Shown here in pieces: positions 30,411-37,583 of a stretch of 37,583 bases of DNA. The stretch's first letter is position 1; each line of letters begins with the position of its first letter. Both the position numbers and the translations under genes were made by a program. Origin of the DNA: Verrucomicrobiota bacterium (GTDB taxonomy: Bacteria; Verrucomicrobiota; Verrucomicrobiia; Opitutales; Opitutaceae). Location: positions 1-37,583 of the forward strand of contig JAEZAD010000073.1 in the NCBI GenBank assembly GCA_023430565.1. The letters are read 5' to 3'. The notes under the pieces were generated by a model. The model was not told where the DNA came from. It saw only the letters and a list, made by a program, of their open reading frames with translations, and did not search any database.

Positions 30411-32282
30411 ATGAAATCTTCCCTTTCTTTTTTCGGGTTGGCGGCGGCGATGGCGGTCGTGGTCCCGCCGGAGGCGGCGCTCGCGGCGGAGCGGCCGAAC
30501 ATCCTCTGGCTCACCAGCGAGGATCATGGACCGGAGATGGGTTGTTATGGGGATGAACTCGCGAGGACGCCGAACATCGATGCGCTGGCGCGAAAAGGGA
30601 TGATCTTCACGCGCGTGTGGTCGGTGCACCCGGTCTGCGCGCCGGCCCGCACGGCGATCATCACGGGCATGTATGCGAACAGCACGGGGGCGATGCACAT
30701 GCGTTCGATGGTGCCGATGCCGAACGGCGCAAAGATGTTTCCCGAGCTGCTGCGGGAGGCGGGCTACTACTGCACGAACAGCGAGAAGGAGGATTACAAT
30801 CTGTCGAAGACGGAGCGGACGTGGGACGAGTCATCGAAGGAGGCGCATTGGCGGAAGCGCCGGGAGGGGCAGCCGTTTTTTGCGGTGTTCAACTCGATGA
30901 AAAGTCACGAGTCGCAGATTCGCCGGCGCCCGCACCGGGCGGTGACGGATCCGGCGAAGGTCCGCGTGCCCGCCTACCATCCGGATCTGCCGGACGTGCG
31001 GCGGGATTGGGCGCAGTATTACGACCAGGTGAGCGAGGCGGATGCCGATGCGGGGGCGCGGTTGCGGGAGATCGAGACGGCGGGACTGGCGGGCGACACG
31101 ATCGTTTTTTATTTCGGCGATCACGGGAGTGGCATGCCGCGGAGCAAGCGGTGGCCGGGCAATTCGGGGCTGCACGTCCCGCTCGTGGTTTATTTTCCGC
31201 CGAAGTGGGAGCACCTCGCGCCGAAAGAGTATCGCGCGGGCGGAAAATCGGACCGGCTCGTGAGCTTCGTCGATCTCGCGCCGACGATGCTGAGCGTGGC
31301 GGGGGTGCGTCCGCCGGAGTGGATGCAAGGGCATGCGCTGGCCGGGCCTTTTGCGGCGGGGCGGCAGCCGTATCTTTTTGGGGCGCGCGGACGGATGGAC
31401 GAGCGCGAGGACGAAGTGCGGAGCGTGACGGATGGGCGGTATGTTTACCTGCGGAATTTTCATCTGCACGTGCCGCAGGGGCCCTTTATCGCGTATCAGT
31501 TCGAAACGCCGACCACGCGGGTCTGGCGCGAGGCATTCGACGCGGGAAAGACGAACGAGGCGCAGTCGATCTTTTGGCGGACGCCGAAGGCGGCGGAGGA
31601 ACTCTACGATCTGCAGGCCGATCCGGACGAAGTTCGGAATCTCGCGGAGTCCGCGGAGCACCGGGCGATCAAGGAGCGGCTGCGAGGGGCGTTGCGGGCG
31701 CATCTGGTCGAGATTCGCGACGTGTGTTTTTTGCCCGAGGGCGAGATGGTCGCGCGCGCGGGGGGCGGTTCGCCTTACGATCTGGCGCGGAGCGACGGTG
31801 CGTATCCGTTTTCGCGGATACTCGACGCGGCGGATCTGGCGGCGGGATTGGGCTCGGGCGATGGGCGGAGGCTGCGTGCACTTCTCGCCGACGACGACAG
31901 CGCGGTGCGCTATTGGGCGGCGCTGGGATTTTTGACGCGCGGGGCGGAGGGCGTGGACGGTTCGGCGGATGACCTGCGGCGCGCGCTCGAGGATGACTCG
32001 ACTTTTGTCCGCATCGCCGCGGGACACGCCCTGGTGGCGCATGGTTCGTCCGCGGACGCCGCGGAGGCGCTGGGGGTTTTGAGGCGGCACGCGGATCCGG
32101 CGGCGAACGATGTTTTCGTCGCGCTCGCCGCGCTGGCGGCGATTGACGCGTTGGGAGGAAAAGCGTCGTCGCTGCACGATGACGTGAAGGCCTTTCGGAC
32201 TGAAGCCGAGCTGCCTCACGCCCGCTACGGCTCGTATGTGCCGAGCATGATCGAGCGCATACTTGGCAGGTCGAAGTTTTGA
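30411..32282 (+). CDS. Exported sulfatase with C-terminal HEAT-like repeats and a CAPAR active site
   Basis: 623 residues. Signal peptide 1-26 (SLSFFGLAAAMAVVVPPEAALA). Sulfatase domain: NILWLTSEDHGPEMGCYGDE (30-49) and the C76-APAR-80 formylglycine site, in which Ala replaces the usual Ser; this still fits CxPxR. IVFYFGDHGSGMPRSKRW gives the metal site. About 480-600 is a repeat tail of HEAT type (DDSAVRYWAALGFLTRGAEG, then DDSTFVRIAAGHALVAHG and further units), uncommon on simple sulfatases. A frame that opens earlier at 29868 overlaps the second sulfatase and is not used. It ends 36 bases before the convergent globin gene. Confidence 0.93.
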   Translation: MKSSLSFFGLAAAMAVVVPPEAALAAERPNILWLTSEDHGPEMGCYGDELARTPNIDALARKGMIFTRVWSVHPVCAPARTAIITGMYANSTGAMHMRSMVPMPNGAKMFPELLREAGYYCTNSEKEDYNLSKTERTWDESSKEAHWRKRREGQPFFAVFNSMKSHESQIRRRPHRAVTDPAKVRVPAYHPDLPDVRRDWAQYYDQVSEADADAGARLREIETAGLAGDTIVFYFGDHGSGMPRSKRWPGNSGLHVPLVVYFPPKWEHLAPKEYRAGGKSDRLVSFVDLAPTMLSVAGVRPPEWMQGHALAGPFAAGRQPYLFGARGRMDEREDEVRSVTDGRYVYLRNFHLHVPQGPFIAYQFETPTTRVWREAFDAGKTNEAQSIFWRTPKAAEELYDLQADPDEVRNLAESAEHRAIKERLRGALRAHLVEIRDVCFLPEGEMVARAGGGSPYDLARSDGAYPFSRILDAADLAAGLGSGDGRRLRALLADDDSAVRYWAALGFLTRGAEGVDGSADDLRRALEDDSTFVRIAAGHALVAHGSSADAAEALGVLRRHADPAANDVFVALAALAAIDALGGKASSLHDDVKAFRTEAELPHARYGSYVPSMIERILGRSKF

Positions 32283-32318
32283 GGCGCGGAGCGGCGGGCG
32301 AGGCGGTCCGAGTTTTTT

Positions 32319-32735
32319 CTACTCGGGATCGAGGAAGGCGGGGCGTTGGCCGGCGATGAGGGAGCGGAGACGCTGGCCGATGGCTTCGGCGAGGGCGATC
32401 ATTTGATCCGCTTCGGCGGGAGCCAGGCGAATGCGGCAGTGGCGGCGCCAGAGGTCGAGCCAGGCTTCGAAATGTTTCTCCTCCAGACCGAGCGGGAAAT
32501 GGCGTTGCGGCATGGGACCGGCGTAGCGGAGCGGGCCGCCGGTGGCGGTGGACCAGAAGTCGGCGATCTTTTCGAGGTGCTCGGGCCAGTGTTTGATCTG
32601 CGCGTTGAAAATCGGGCCGATCTCGCGGTGTTGGCGCACGTCGGCGTAGAAGCCGCGGAGAAGTGCGGACAAGCCGTCGCGACCTCCGATGCGGTCGAAC
32701 AAGCTGCCGGTGGTCGGGGGCGTGGGATCGGGCAT
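32319..32735 (-). CDS. Group III truncated haemoglobin
   Basis: 138 residues. 2-on-2 globin: SLFDRIGGRDGLSALLRGFYADVR (11-34) includes the B-helix Tyr (Y30), PIFNAQIKHWPEHLEKIADFW follows, and the F-G part has RHFPLGLEEKHFEAWLDLW with a proximal-His candidate at H79 or H88. The HxxLxxxHFxxWLxL pattern is that of group III globins, which bind O2 or NO. ATG 32735 is preferred over 32771, since the globin fold starts right after it. It is divergent from a zinc-ribbon gene and convergent with the sulfatase. Confidence 0.9.
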   Translation of the reverse strand: MPDPTPPTTGSLFDRIGGRDGLSALLRGFYADVRQHREIGPIFNAQIKHWPEHLEKIADFWSTATGGPLRYAGPMPQRHFPLGLEEKHFEAWLDLWRRHCRIRLAPAEADQMIALAEAIGQRLRSLIAGQRPAFLDPE

Positions 32736-32886
32736 CGTCGCACAAGAAGCGGGTTGTGTGGTGCAATGCAACGCCGGGGGGAGCGGGTGGGACGGGCGCG
32801 GAACGTGTTGGGGACTTGCGAACGGGATTTGATTGAGGCGTCTTTTCCGGTGGAGTCAGGCGGCGGCGAGCGCTGAAAAAAAACCG

Positions 32887-33084
32887 ATGAAATCTTCCGA
32901 AGGCGACAGCGCGAGCGATCCGAACAACGACTTGGCCTGCGAGGAGTGCGGGGTGTTCGGCGCGGTGGCGATCGGCGACGTCTGGCTGTGCGAACGCTGC
33001 TACGCGGCGAAAGGTTCGTGTTGCGCCGAGGCGGTCGAAGACGACCGGTTGAAAAAGGGCGGGACGGAACCGACGGGTCGATAG
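32887..33084 (+). CDS. 65-aa zinc-ribbon protein
   Basis: 65 residues. Two CxxC knuckles, CEEC (18-21) and CERC (35-38), about 13 residues apart, separated by GVFGAVAIGDVWL, plus a third Cys pair (CC near 44-45). The layout is a small zinc ribbon. The ends are hydrophilic. ATG 32887 is used, as the frame to 32833 lacks pattern. It may bind nucleic acid or a protein partner; function is not known. It diverges from the globin gene across 151 bases. Confidence 0.7.
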   Translation: MKSSEGDSASDPNNDLACEECGVFGAVAIGDVWLCERCYAAKGSCCAEAVEDDRLKKGGTEPTGR

Positions 33085-33127
33085 CGGCGCGTGGACGAAA
33101 GTGGCACGGGTGCGGCCGCGCGATGCT

Positions 33128-34219
33128 TTAGCGGGGAACCTCGAGCACGTAGCGATAAGTGCTTTCGACGAACTGGCCGCGGTCGACGGCGGGCACGAAG
33201 ATCGAGGAGCGTTGGAGCGCGGTGGCGATCGGGGCGCGCATGGGCTCGGGGAGATTGTCGGCGTCGGGCTTCACGTCGGCGGCGGTGACCTTGCCGTCGG
33301 CGGCGATCGTGAGCGTGGCTTCGACGCGGAAGACGTCGCGCTGGCGGAGGCCGGTGGGCTGGAGGGGATTGCCGACGAGGATCGGTTCGCTGCGGCTATT
33401 GGCGTGAACGACGGGTTGGATCGCCTGCAGATAATGGGCGCGGCCCTTCCAGCTTTTGGGATTTTCGGGGCGGGCGGAATCGAGCAGCGCGGCGAGTTCG
33501 AGGAGGGGCTGGGTGATGCGATCCATGTTGGCGATGTCGGCGGCGAAGAAGGGAAGACCGGTGTGCGAGAAAACGAGAACGCCGGCGCGCGTTTTCGGCA
33601 CGAATCGGCGAATCAGATCCATGCTGTCTTGCCGGTTGAAATCGGCGATCAGCCAGGGCATGTCCTTGCGCTCGGCCATCAGGACCTGGTCGCTGGCCTT
33701 GTGATTGAGCCCGTAGAACACGGCTTCGACGCGGTCGCCGTGCGCTTCCTTCAGCTGGCGGTAAACGGGCAGGATCAGGTCAATCGAGTCCCAGGATTTG
33801 GATTCGTTGGCGGAGCCGTAAATGACGATCGTGAAGGCGGGCTCGGGGCGGCCTTTGAGCCACGCGGGGTCGAGCTGATCGACGCGAAGCTGCATCGTGT
33901 AGCGATAGAGGTCGGTGCCGAACTCGTCTTTCGCGTTTTCCCAACGCTCGGCGGGCGGCGGGATGTCCTTCGTGCGCTCGTGAAATTTCACGCACTCCTC
34001 GGGCGGCAGGGCGAGGAAGGGGACGAGGCGGGCCCAGCGCTGTTCGTTGCGAAAGATGGCGATCGGACCGAACGCTTCGACGGCCTCGGCTTGGAACGTG
34101 TTGCCCTGGATGTCGCGCCATTCCTCCATCGCGGCGAGAGCGGCCAAAGGAGCGAGAAAAGTGAAACACAGGAGGGCACGGGGGAGGGACAGCAGGGAGT
34201 GGGGGAATGGGGGTTTCAT
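33128..34219 (-). CDS. Exported protein with SHD1-like, thioredoxin-like and TonB-C-like parts
   Basis: 363 residues. Signal peptide about 1-29 (LLCFTFLAPLAALA). Residues 33-80 (EWRDIQGNTFQAEAV then VPFLALPPEECVKFHE) match the SHD1/SLA1 homology style domain that is common in secreted Verrucomicrobia and Planctomycetes proteins. The middle (about 125-225: FTIVIYGSANESKSWDS, LPVYRQLKEAHGDRVEAVFYG) resembles a thioredoxin-like fold without a CxxC pair. The C-terminus (about 290-363: VEATLTIAADGKVTAADVKP and VPAVDRGQFVESTYRYVLEV) resembles a TonB C-terminal-like domain. All three matches are by eye. Function unknown. It diverges from a small membrane protein gene by 166 bases. Confidence 0.82.
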   Translation of the reverse strand: MKPPFPHSLLSLPRALLCFTFLAPLAALAAMEEWRDIQGNTFQAEAVEAFGPIAIFRNEQRWARLVPFLALPPEECVKFHERTKDIPPPAERWENAKDEFGTDLYRYTMQLRVDQLDPAWLKGRPEPAFTIVIYGSANESKSWDSIDLILPVYRQLKEAHGDRVEAVFYGLNHKASDQVLMAERKDMPWLIADFNRQDSMDLIRRFVPKTRAGVLVFSHTGLPFFAADIANMDRITQPLLELAALLDSARPENPKSWKGRAHYLQAIQPVVHANSRSEPILVGNPLQPTGLRQRDVFRVEATLTIAADGKVTAADVKPDADNLPEPMRAPIATALQRSSIFVPAVDRGQFVESTYRYVLEVPR

Positions 34220-34385
34220 GCGCTAAAAGTATGACGCGGAATCGGCGCGGGCCAAGGTTGGGATGACTGCGCCGCGTGGTGCAAAGCGGCGGCGGATGTC
34301 GATGGAGCGTCGCGGTTTTGCCTAGGGCATCCGGGGGCAATCTGCCGATGGCGGGCGGGCGCGGCTCGGACTAACGTGCGGCATC

Positions 34386-34601
34386 ATGGGATACATTCTT
34401 GTTTTGATTCTCGGCGCGGTGGTGCTGGTCGGGCTGCTCGTCGCGTTCATGAGTGGACGCAAACGAGCGGTGGGACGGACAAGTCCGGGCGGCGACATCA
34501 CTCCGAAAACGCCGAGCGCGGATTCTCCCACGCCGGGGGCGTCGCGGACGGCGAGTCGCGGAAATGCGGATACAGCGCAACGGCACACGCCGCCGGCTTG
34601 A
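34386..34601 (+). CDS. Small membrane protein with a Ser/Thr/Pro-rich tail
   Basis: 71 residues. One hydrophobic helix at about 2-22 (GYILVLILGAVVLVGLLVAF), then a hydrophilic Gly/Pro/Ser/Thr tail. A signal-anchor or small membrane protein; no family recognised. It starts at ATG 34386 and is convergent with the gene on the minus strand, 26 bases away. Confidence 0.55.
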   Translation: MGYILVLILGAVVLVGLLVAFMSGRKRAVGRTSPGGDITPKTPSADSPTPGASRTASRGNADTAQRHTPPA

Positions 34602-34627
34602 GAGCCGGGCGGTCGCGCGCGCGAGGA

Positions 34628-34981
34628 TTAAGACGACTTCCGGCGGGAGTATTTTTTGGCGCGGGTGCGCGCGGCTTTTTTCGCGCCGCGGGAACGGGAA
34701 GCGGACGGCTGGGCGCGGCCCTGACCGACGGCGGTGTCGCGGCGGGCCTTCCTGCGCGTGGCGGTGGAGGTTTTGCCTTTGGCGGGGGTGCCGAGTTTGA
34801 CGCCGGCGCGGCGTGCTTCGGAGAGACCGATGGCGATCGCCTGTTTGCGGGAGCGGACGTTGCCGCTGCCGCGTTTAAGCGCGCGCATTTCCTCGCGCAC
34901 AAATTCGCCGGCTTGCGTGGTGGGTTTCTTGCCGGCGCGGGCGTCGCTGCGGGCGCGTTTTTTGGCGGTGGCCGAAGGCAT
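34628..34981 (-). CDS. Small basic protein with a DUF6496-like motif
   Basis: 117 residues, very basic. About 25-70 has GEFVREEMRALKRGSGNVR then SRKQAIAIGLSEARRAGVKL, resembling small proteins annotated as DUF6496, which share a RKQAIAIALSEARKAG core. The rest is Lys/Arg/Ser/Ala-rich (RSRGAKKAARTRAKKYSRRK at the end), suggesting nucleic-acid binding. ATG 34981 gives the start; a longer frame to 35725 is an artefact of GC-rich sequence. Exact function unknown. Confidence 0.75.
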   Translation of the reverse strand: MPSATAKKRARSDARAGKKPTTQAGEFVREEMRALKRGSGNVRSRKQAIAIGLSEARRAGVKLGTPAKGKTSTATRRKARRDTAVGQGRAQPSASRSRGAKKAARTRAKKYSRRKSS

Positions 34982-35170
34982 GGGAAGGAGGGGATTGGCG
35001 ACAAGATAGTGCGACGTCGTGGCCGGGCCATTCGGAGGAGGGCCCGATCTTGTAGAGGGGCGCGCAAGGGTGTAGCGGCCTCCGAACGATGCACGACGCG
35101 AAGCCCGGGAATGAGCCCCATGCCGATGGCGAAGGGGCGGTGTTAGGTTGAGCGAACGATCCCTTTCCTC

Positions 35171-35596
35171 ATGCCACACGATTCTTCCCTTCCTCCGCGT
35201 AACGACAATACCCGTCCAATCGACGATCCCGGCTTTCGCCGGGAGGGCGCCAGCGCCGGCGAACGGCGACGCAAAAGCGCGGCGAAACAGGCAGACGGAA
35301 GTGAGAATCCGGATACGACGAGTTCGCCGCGCGAGCACGCGGAGAATCTTGGCGGGCAGGACAGTCGCGACCAGTCGCCCAAGGAACGGCATTCGCTGCT
35401 CGGGCGTGAGGGTGGGGAGGGCGAGGCGGTGGCGGCGCCGTCTTATCCGAGCGATACGCGGGAGCGTTTCAGCCGGGAGTATGCCGAATTGCAGAGGAAG
35501 GAAGCGGCGCGGCGACCGGCGGTGGGGGGCGGCGACTACGACGGGAATTGGACGCGGGATACGGACAAGCCGTCGCAGCCGGGGCCGGCGAGTTGA
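35171..35596 (+). CDS. Hydrophilic, probably disordered protein of unknown function
   Basis: 141 residues, rich in Arg, Asp, Ser, Glu and Gly, with few hydrophobic residues and no membrane segment. A conserved-looking C-terminal part reads SYPSDTRERFSREYAELQRKE (split here as SYPSDTRERFSREYAELQ and RKE) then GGDYDGNWTRD. Near residues 15-24 the frame runs through a hairpin like common dispersed repeats. It starts at ATG 35171. No family recognised; it could be a stress or spacer-type protein. Coding is plausible but not certain. The 189 bases upstream hold nothing I can support. Confidence 0.5.
   Translation: MPHDSSLPPRNDNTRPIDDPGFRREGASAGERRRKSAAKQADGSENPDTTSSPREHAENLGGQDSRDQSPKERHSLLGREGGEGEAVAAPSYPSDTRERFSREYAELQRKEAARRPAVGGGDYDGNWTRDTDKPSQPGPAS
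35228..35243. repeat. REP-like hairpin inside a coding frame
   Basis: CCCGGC-TTTC-GCCGGG: a 6-bp stem with a four-base loop, preceded by CGACGAT. The arrangement resembles a widespread intergenic repeat that translates as IPAFAG in another frame. Here it lies within the 141-aa frame. Confidence 0.45.
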
Positions 35597-35710
35597 GCGC
35601 CGAAATGTGCGGGGCGAATGCGCGGTGAGGCACCGCTCCTCCAACGGGGGGGCGGGAAGGCGGGGAATTTTGTCGCGAGGCTTGCCATGGATGAGGTGAC
35701 CGCTCACATG

Positions 35711-35724
35711 TGTTCGAACGAACA
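35711..35724. promoter_or_regulatory. LexA operator upstream of lexA
   Basis: TGTTC-GAAC-GAACA, a near-perfect palindrome (arms GTGTTCG and CGAACAC extend it to 35710-35725), ends 6 bases before the lexA ATG. It fits the TGTTC-N4-GAACA form I recall as described for Verrucomicrobia LexA. LexA bound here would block its own transcription or early elongation. Confidence 0.8.
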
Positions 35725-35730
35725 CGCGGC

Positions 35731-36333
35731 ATGCTCACCGAAAAACAGGAAGCGATTCTCGATTACATCCGCGGCGTGCAGGCGGAACGCGGTTTTCCCC
35801 CGAGCACGCGGGAGCTGCAGCGACATTTTGGATACAACAGCCAGAATGCGGCGATGAATCATCTGCGGGCGCTGGCGAAGAAAGGCCGGTTGCACCAGAC
35901 GGAGATGGGCACGTGGGGTTTGAAGCCTGGGGAGGTGCAGGGGCATCTCGAGCTGCCGATTTATGGGACGATTCCGGCGGGCGCACCCTCGCTGCAGGAA
36001 GAGCAGCCGAAGGAGATGATCACGTTTGATCCGGCGATTTTCCGGGTGCGGAAAGCGGATCGTTTGTGGGGCCTCGAGGTGCACGGGGACTCGATGATCG
36101 ACGCGCACATTTTGGATGGGGATATCGCGGTGCTGGAGCGACGCGAGGCGAAGGCGGGCGACATCGTGGCGGCGCTGGTGGACAACACCACGACGACCTT
36201 GAAGCGGTTGGCTTATGTGAAGGGGAAGCCGGTGTTGAAGGCGGAGAATGCGCGTTATGCGACGATCGTGCCGAAGGAGAATTTGGTGGTGCAAGGGGTA
36301 TTGGTGGGGGTGATTGGGCGGGCGCGGAGATAA
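35731..36333 (+). CDS. lexA: SOS repressor LexA
   Basis: 200 residues. N-terminal winged-helix DNA-binding domain (about 1-65): LTEKQEAILDYIRGVQAERG, PPSTRELQRHFGYNSQNAAM (23-42, recognition helix). The latent-protease part has the cleavage site A83-G84 in YGTIPAGAP, S121 in HGDSMID and K158 in TTLKRL, all intact. LexA represses SOS genes and self-cleaves with RecA. ATG 35731 is chosen because the longer frame from 35710 would place the operator inside coding sequence and adds seven residues unlike the family. recA is not in this window. Confidence 0.97.
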   Translation: MLTEKQEAILDYIRGVQAERGFPPSTRELQRHFGYNSQNAAMNHLRALAKKGRLHQTEMGTWGLKPGEVQGHLELPIYGTIPAGAPSLQEEQPKEMITFDPAIFRVRKADRLWGLEVHGDSMIDAHILDGDIAVLERREAKAGDIVAALVDNTTTTLKRLAYVKGKPVLKAENARYATIVPKENLVVQGVLVGVIGRARR

Positions 36334-36487
36334 GGGCGCGGCTCTGGTTGGAGGTATCCGAAACGGCGCGACTGGACTCGCGCGGCGGCGGGGGTGGCAG
36401 GGATGGCTGGCGTAAAGATTGGAGGCGCCGGCGATTTTGATCGGCGCGACGATACCGGGTTGGAAGAGCTGTGTTGTCGCTGGTGGT

Positions 36488-37583
36488 ATGGCGTCACTTC
36501 GACTGGTGCTGGTTGCCGGCTGGTTCCTCTTTTGGTTCACCGTTCTCGGCCATGCTGGCGACGCAGGAAATGGTCCCTCGCTTACGTATGTGTTCGATCG
36601 TGTGGCCGCACGCGACGAGTCGGGCGAAGGGGCCCGTTTTGACCGCCCCGAGGCGATCGCGGTTGCTCGAGATGGCAGCGTATATGTGGCGGACACGGGA
36701 AACTATGTGATCCGGAAGATATCCGCTGACGGGAAAGCCAGCACATTGGCGGGGGCGGTCGGGAAGGCGGACTATGTTGATGGCGTGGCGGCAGCGGCGC
36801 GCTTCGGGCCGATTGTCAGTATGGCCATCGATCGTGAGGGGAATCTTGTGGTCGCGGACGGGCGGATTCGCAAAGTCAGCCCGGTCGGAGTGGTGACCAC
36901 GCTGGGCGGAGTGGAGCTCGCACCGTCGGATCTGCCTGCTGCACAAGAAATATTCGGGCAACCTACGGCGGTCGCCATTGATTCGGAGGTAACGTGCTGT
37001 TCGCGGACGCACTTCACAGCACGATCCGCAGGATTTCGAAGGATGGAACCATTAGCACGATCGCGAGCGGGCTTGCGCCACAAGAGGGATCAGGAGTGGT
37101 GTTTCTTTATCCGACCGGCATTGCGGTCGACCGGGCGGGGAATATTTACGTGGCGGCCACGACGGGAGGCGCGCGCATGGAGTTTGTATCCGGCGTAGTG
37201 AAGATCGGGACAGATGGCGTCGATTCGCTGCTGATCGAGGATCAGGTGAGCTACCGCTATCCCATTCCCGATGTGATCAGGGTGATCGGGGCGGCCAGTT
37301 TGTTCATGGATGCGCAGGACTATTTGTATGCAGCGTCCTATTCGCTCTCCACGATTTCACGGATCGATCGAGATGGAACGGTGACCCTCCTTGGCGGGGT
37401 TCAGGCCGTGAGCGGCGATGATGATGGATTGGGGCAGCAGGCGCGTTTCAGTCATCCGGGAGGTATTGCGGCGGATGAGATTGGAAACCTCTACGTTGCG
37501 GACACGGGCAACCACACGATCCGCATTGGTGTGCCGCGTTGGGAGAATTCGGATACGCGGCTGGCGGCGCTGTCGGTGCGGAG
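36488..37583 (+). pseudogene. NHL-repeat secreted protein, frameshifted and truncated by the window edge
   Basis: A signal peptide (MASLRLVLVAGWFLFWFTVL) is followed by NHL-type beta-propeller repeats: FDRPEAIAVARDGSVYVADT, then VSMAIDREGNLVVADGRI and TAVAIDSE. After residue 167 or so the frame breaks: at about 36988 one G seems missing, and the next frame continues at once with GNVLFADALHSTIRRISKDG, further repeats YPTGIAVDRAGNIYVA and PGGIAADEIGNLYVADTGNH, open to the window end. The two parts join perfectly as one repeat. So it is either a 1-nt deletion in the organism or a sequencing/assembly error. NHL propellers mediate protein or ligand binding; function unknown. The 154 bases between lexA and this start hold no clear signal. 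Confidence 0.8.

Noticed and set aside
1..37583. CRISPR array, insertion sequence, prophage or toxin-antitoxin pair
   Set aside because: No evenly spaced direct repeats, transposase, integrase, phage structural gene or small paired toxin/antitoxin frame was seen.

Overview
The window is high-GC, gene-dense chromosomal DNA. Gene content points to a Verrucomicrobia-type bacterium, most likely of the Opitutus group. The hints are RNase HIII and RNase HII side by side, a lexA gene with a TGTTC-N4-GAACA palindrome just upstream, a small sulfatase cluster, an SHD1-like secreted protein, and short dispersed palindromic repeats in the gaps. This assignment is inference from gene content; no rRNA is present. 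I see no insertion sequence, prophage, plasmid function or CRISPR array. Most genes look like ordinary core or lineage-specific chromosomal genes. Good Shine-Dalgarno sites are scarce, so several starts rest on homology, on ATG versus TTG, or on 4-bp overlaps.

Layout. 1-5073: end of a sugar-phosphate isomerase-like gene, mutY (minus), rnhC and rnhB in tandem, and a soluble PAS histidine kinase. 5220-6788: a three-gene ECF sigma operon (sigma factor, 89-aa one-helix membrane protein, anchored helical periplasmic protein). 6852-9479: a CHASE-PAS-kinase-receiver hybrid kinase on the minus strand. 9577-12821 (minus): purD, low-molecular-weight phosphatase and glyA, closed by a clear terminator. 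12915-14822 (minus): a 635-aa protein with a LOG-like C-terminal domain and a long N-terminal part that faintly recalls dUTPase/dCTP deaminase. 14965-18737: FKBP isomerase, threonine aldolase (minus), aroK and queG.

18745-25110 is the most system-like region. A thioesterase and a GT4 glycosyltransferase (minus) diverge from an ACP-dehydratase fusion, a ketoacyl synthase, a short-chain reductase and an MGDG-synthase-like glycosyltransferase (plus). Together they could build an acyl chain and a glycolipid from it. 25169-26535 (minus) holds a TPR protein, a YceI protein and a small membrane protein. Divergent tRNA-Arg(UCU) and tRNA-Asp(GUC) follow.

27222-32282 has three type I sulfatases in a row, each of a different subtype. 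After them come a truncated haemoglobin, a 65-aa zinc-ribbon protein, a secreted SHD1/thioredoxin-like protein, three small poorly known proteins, lexA, and an NHL-repeat protein that carries an apparent 1-nt frameshift and runs off the right edge. No stretch over 300 bases lacks a gene.
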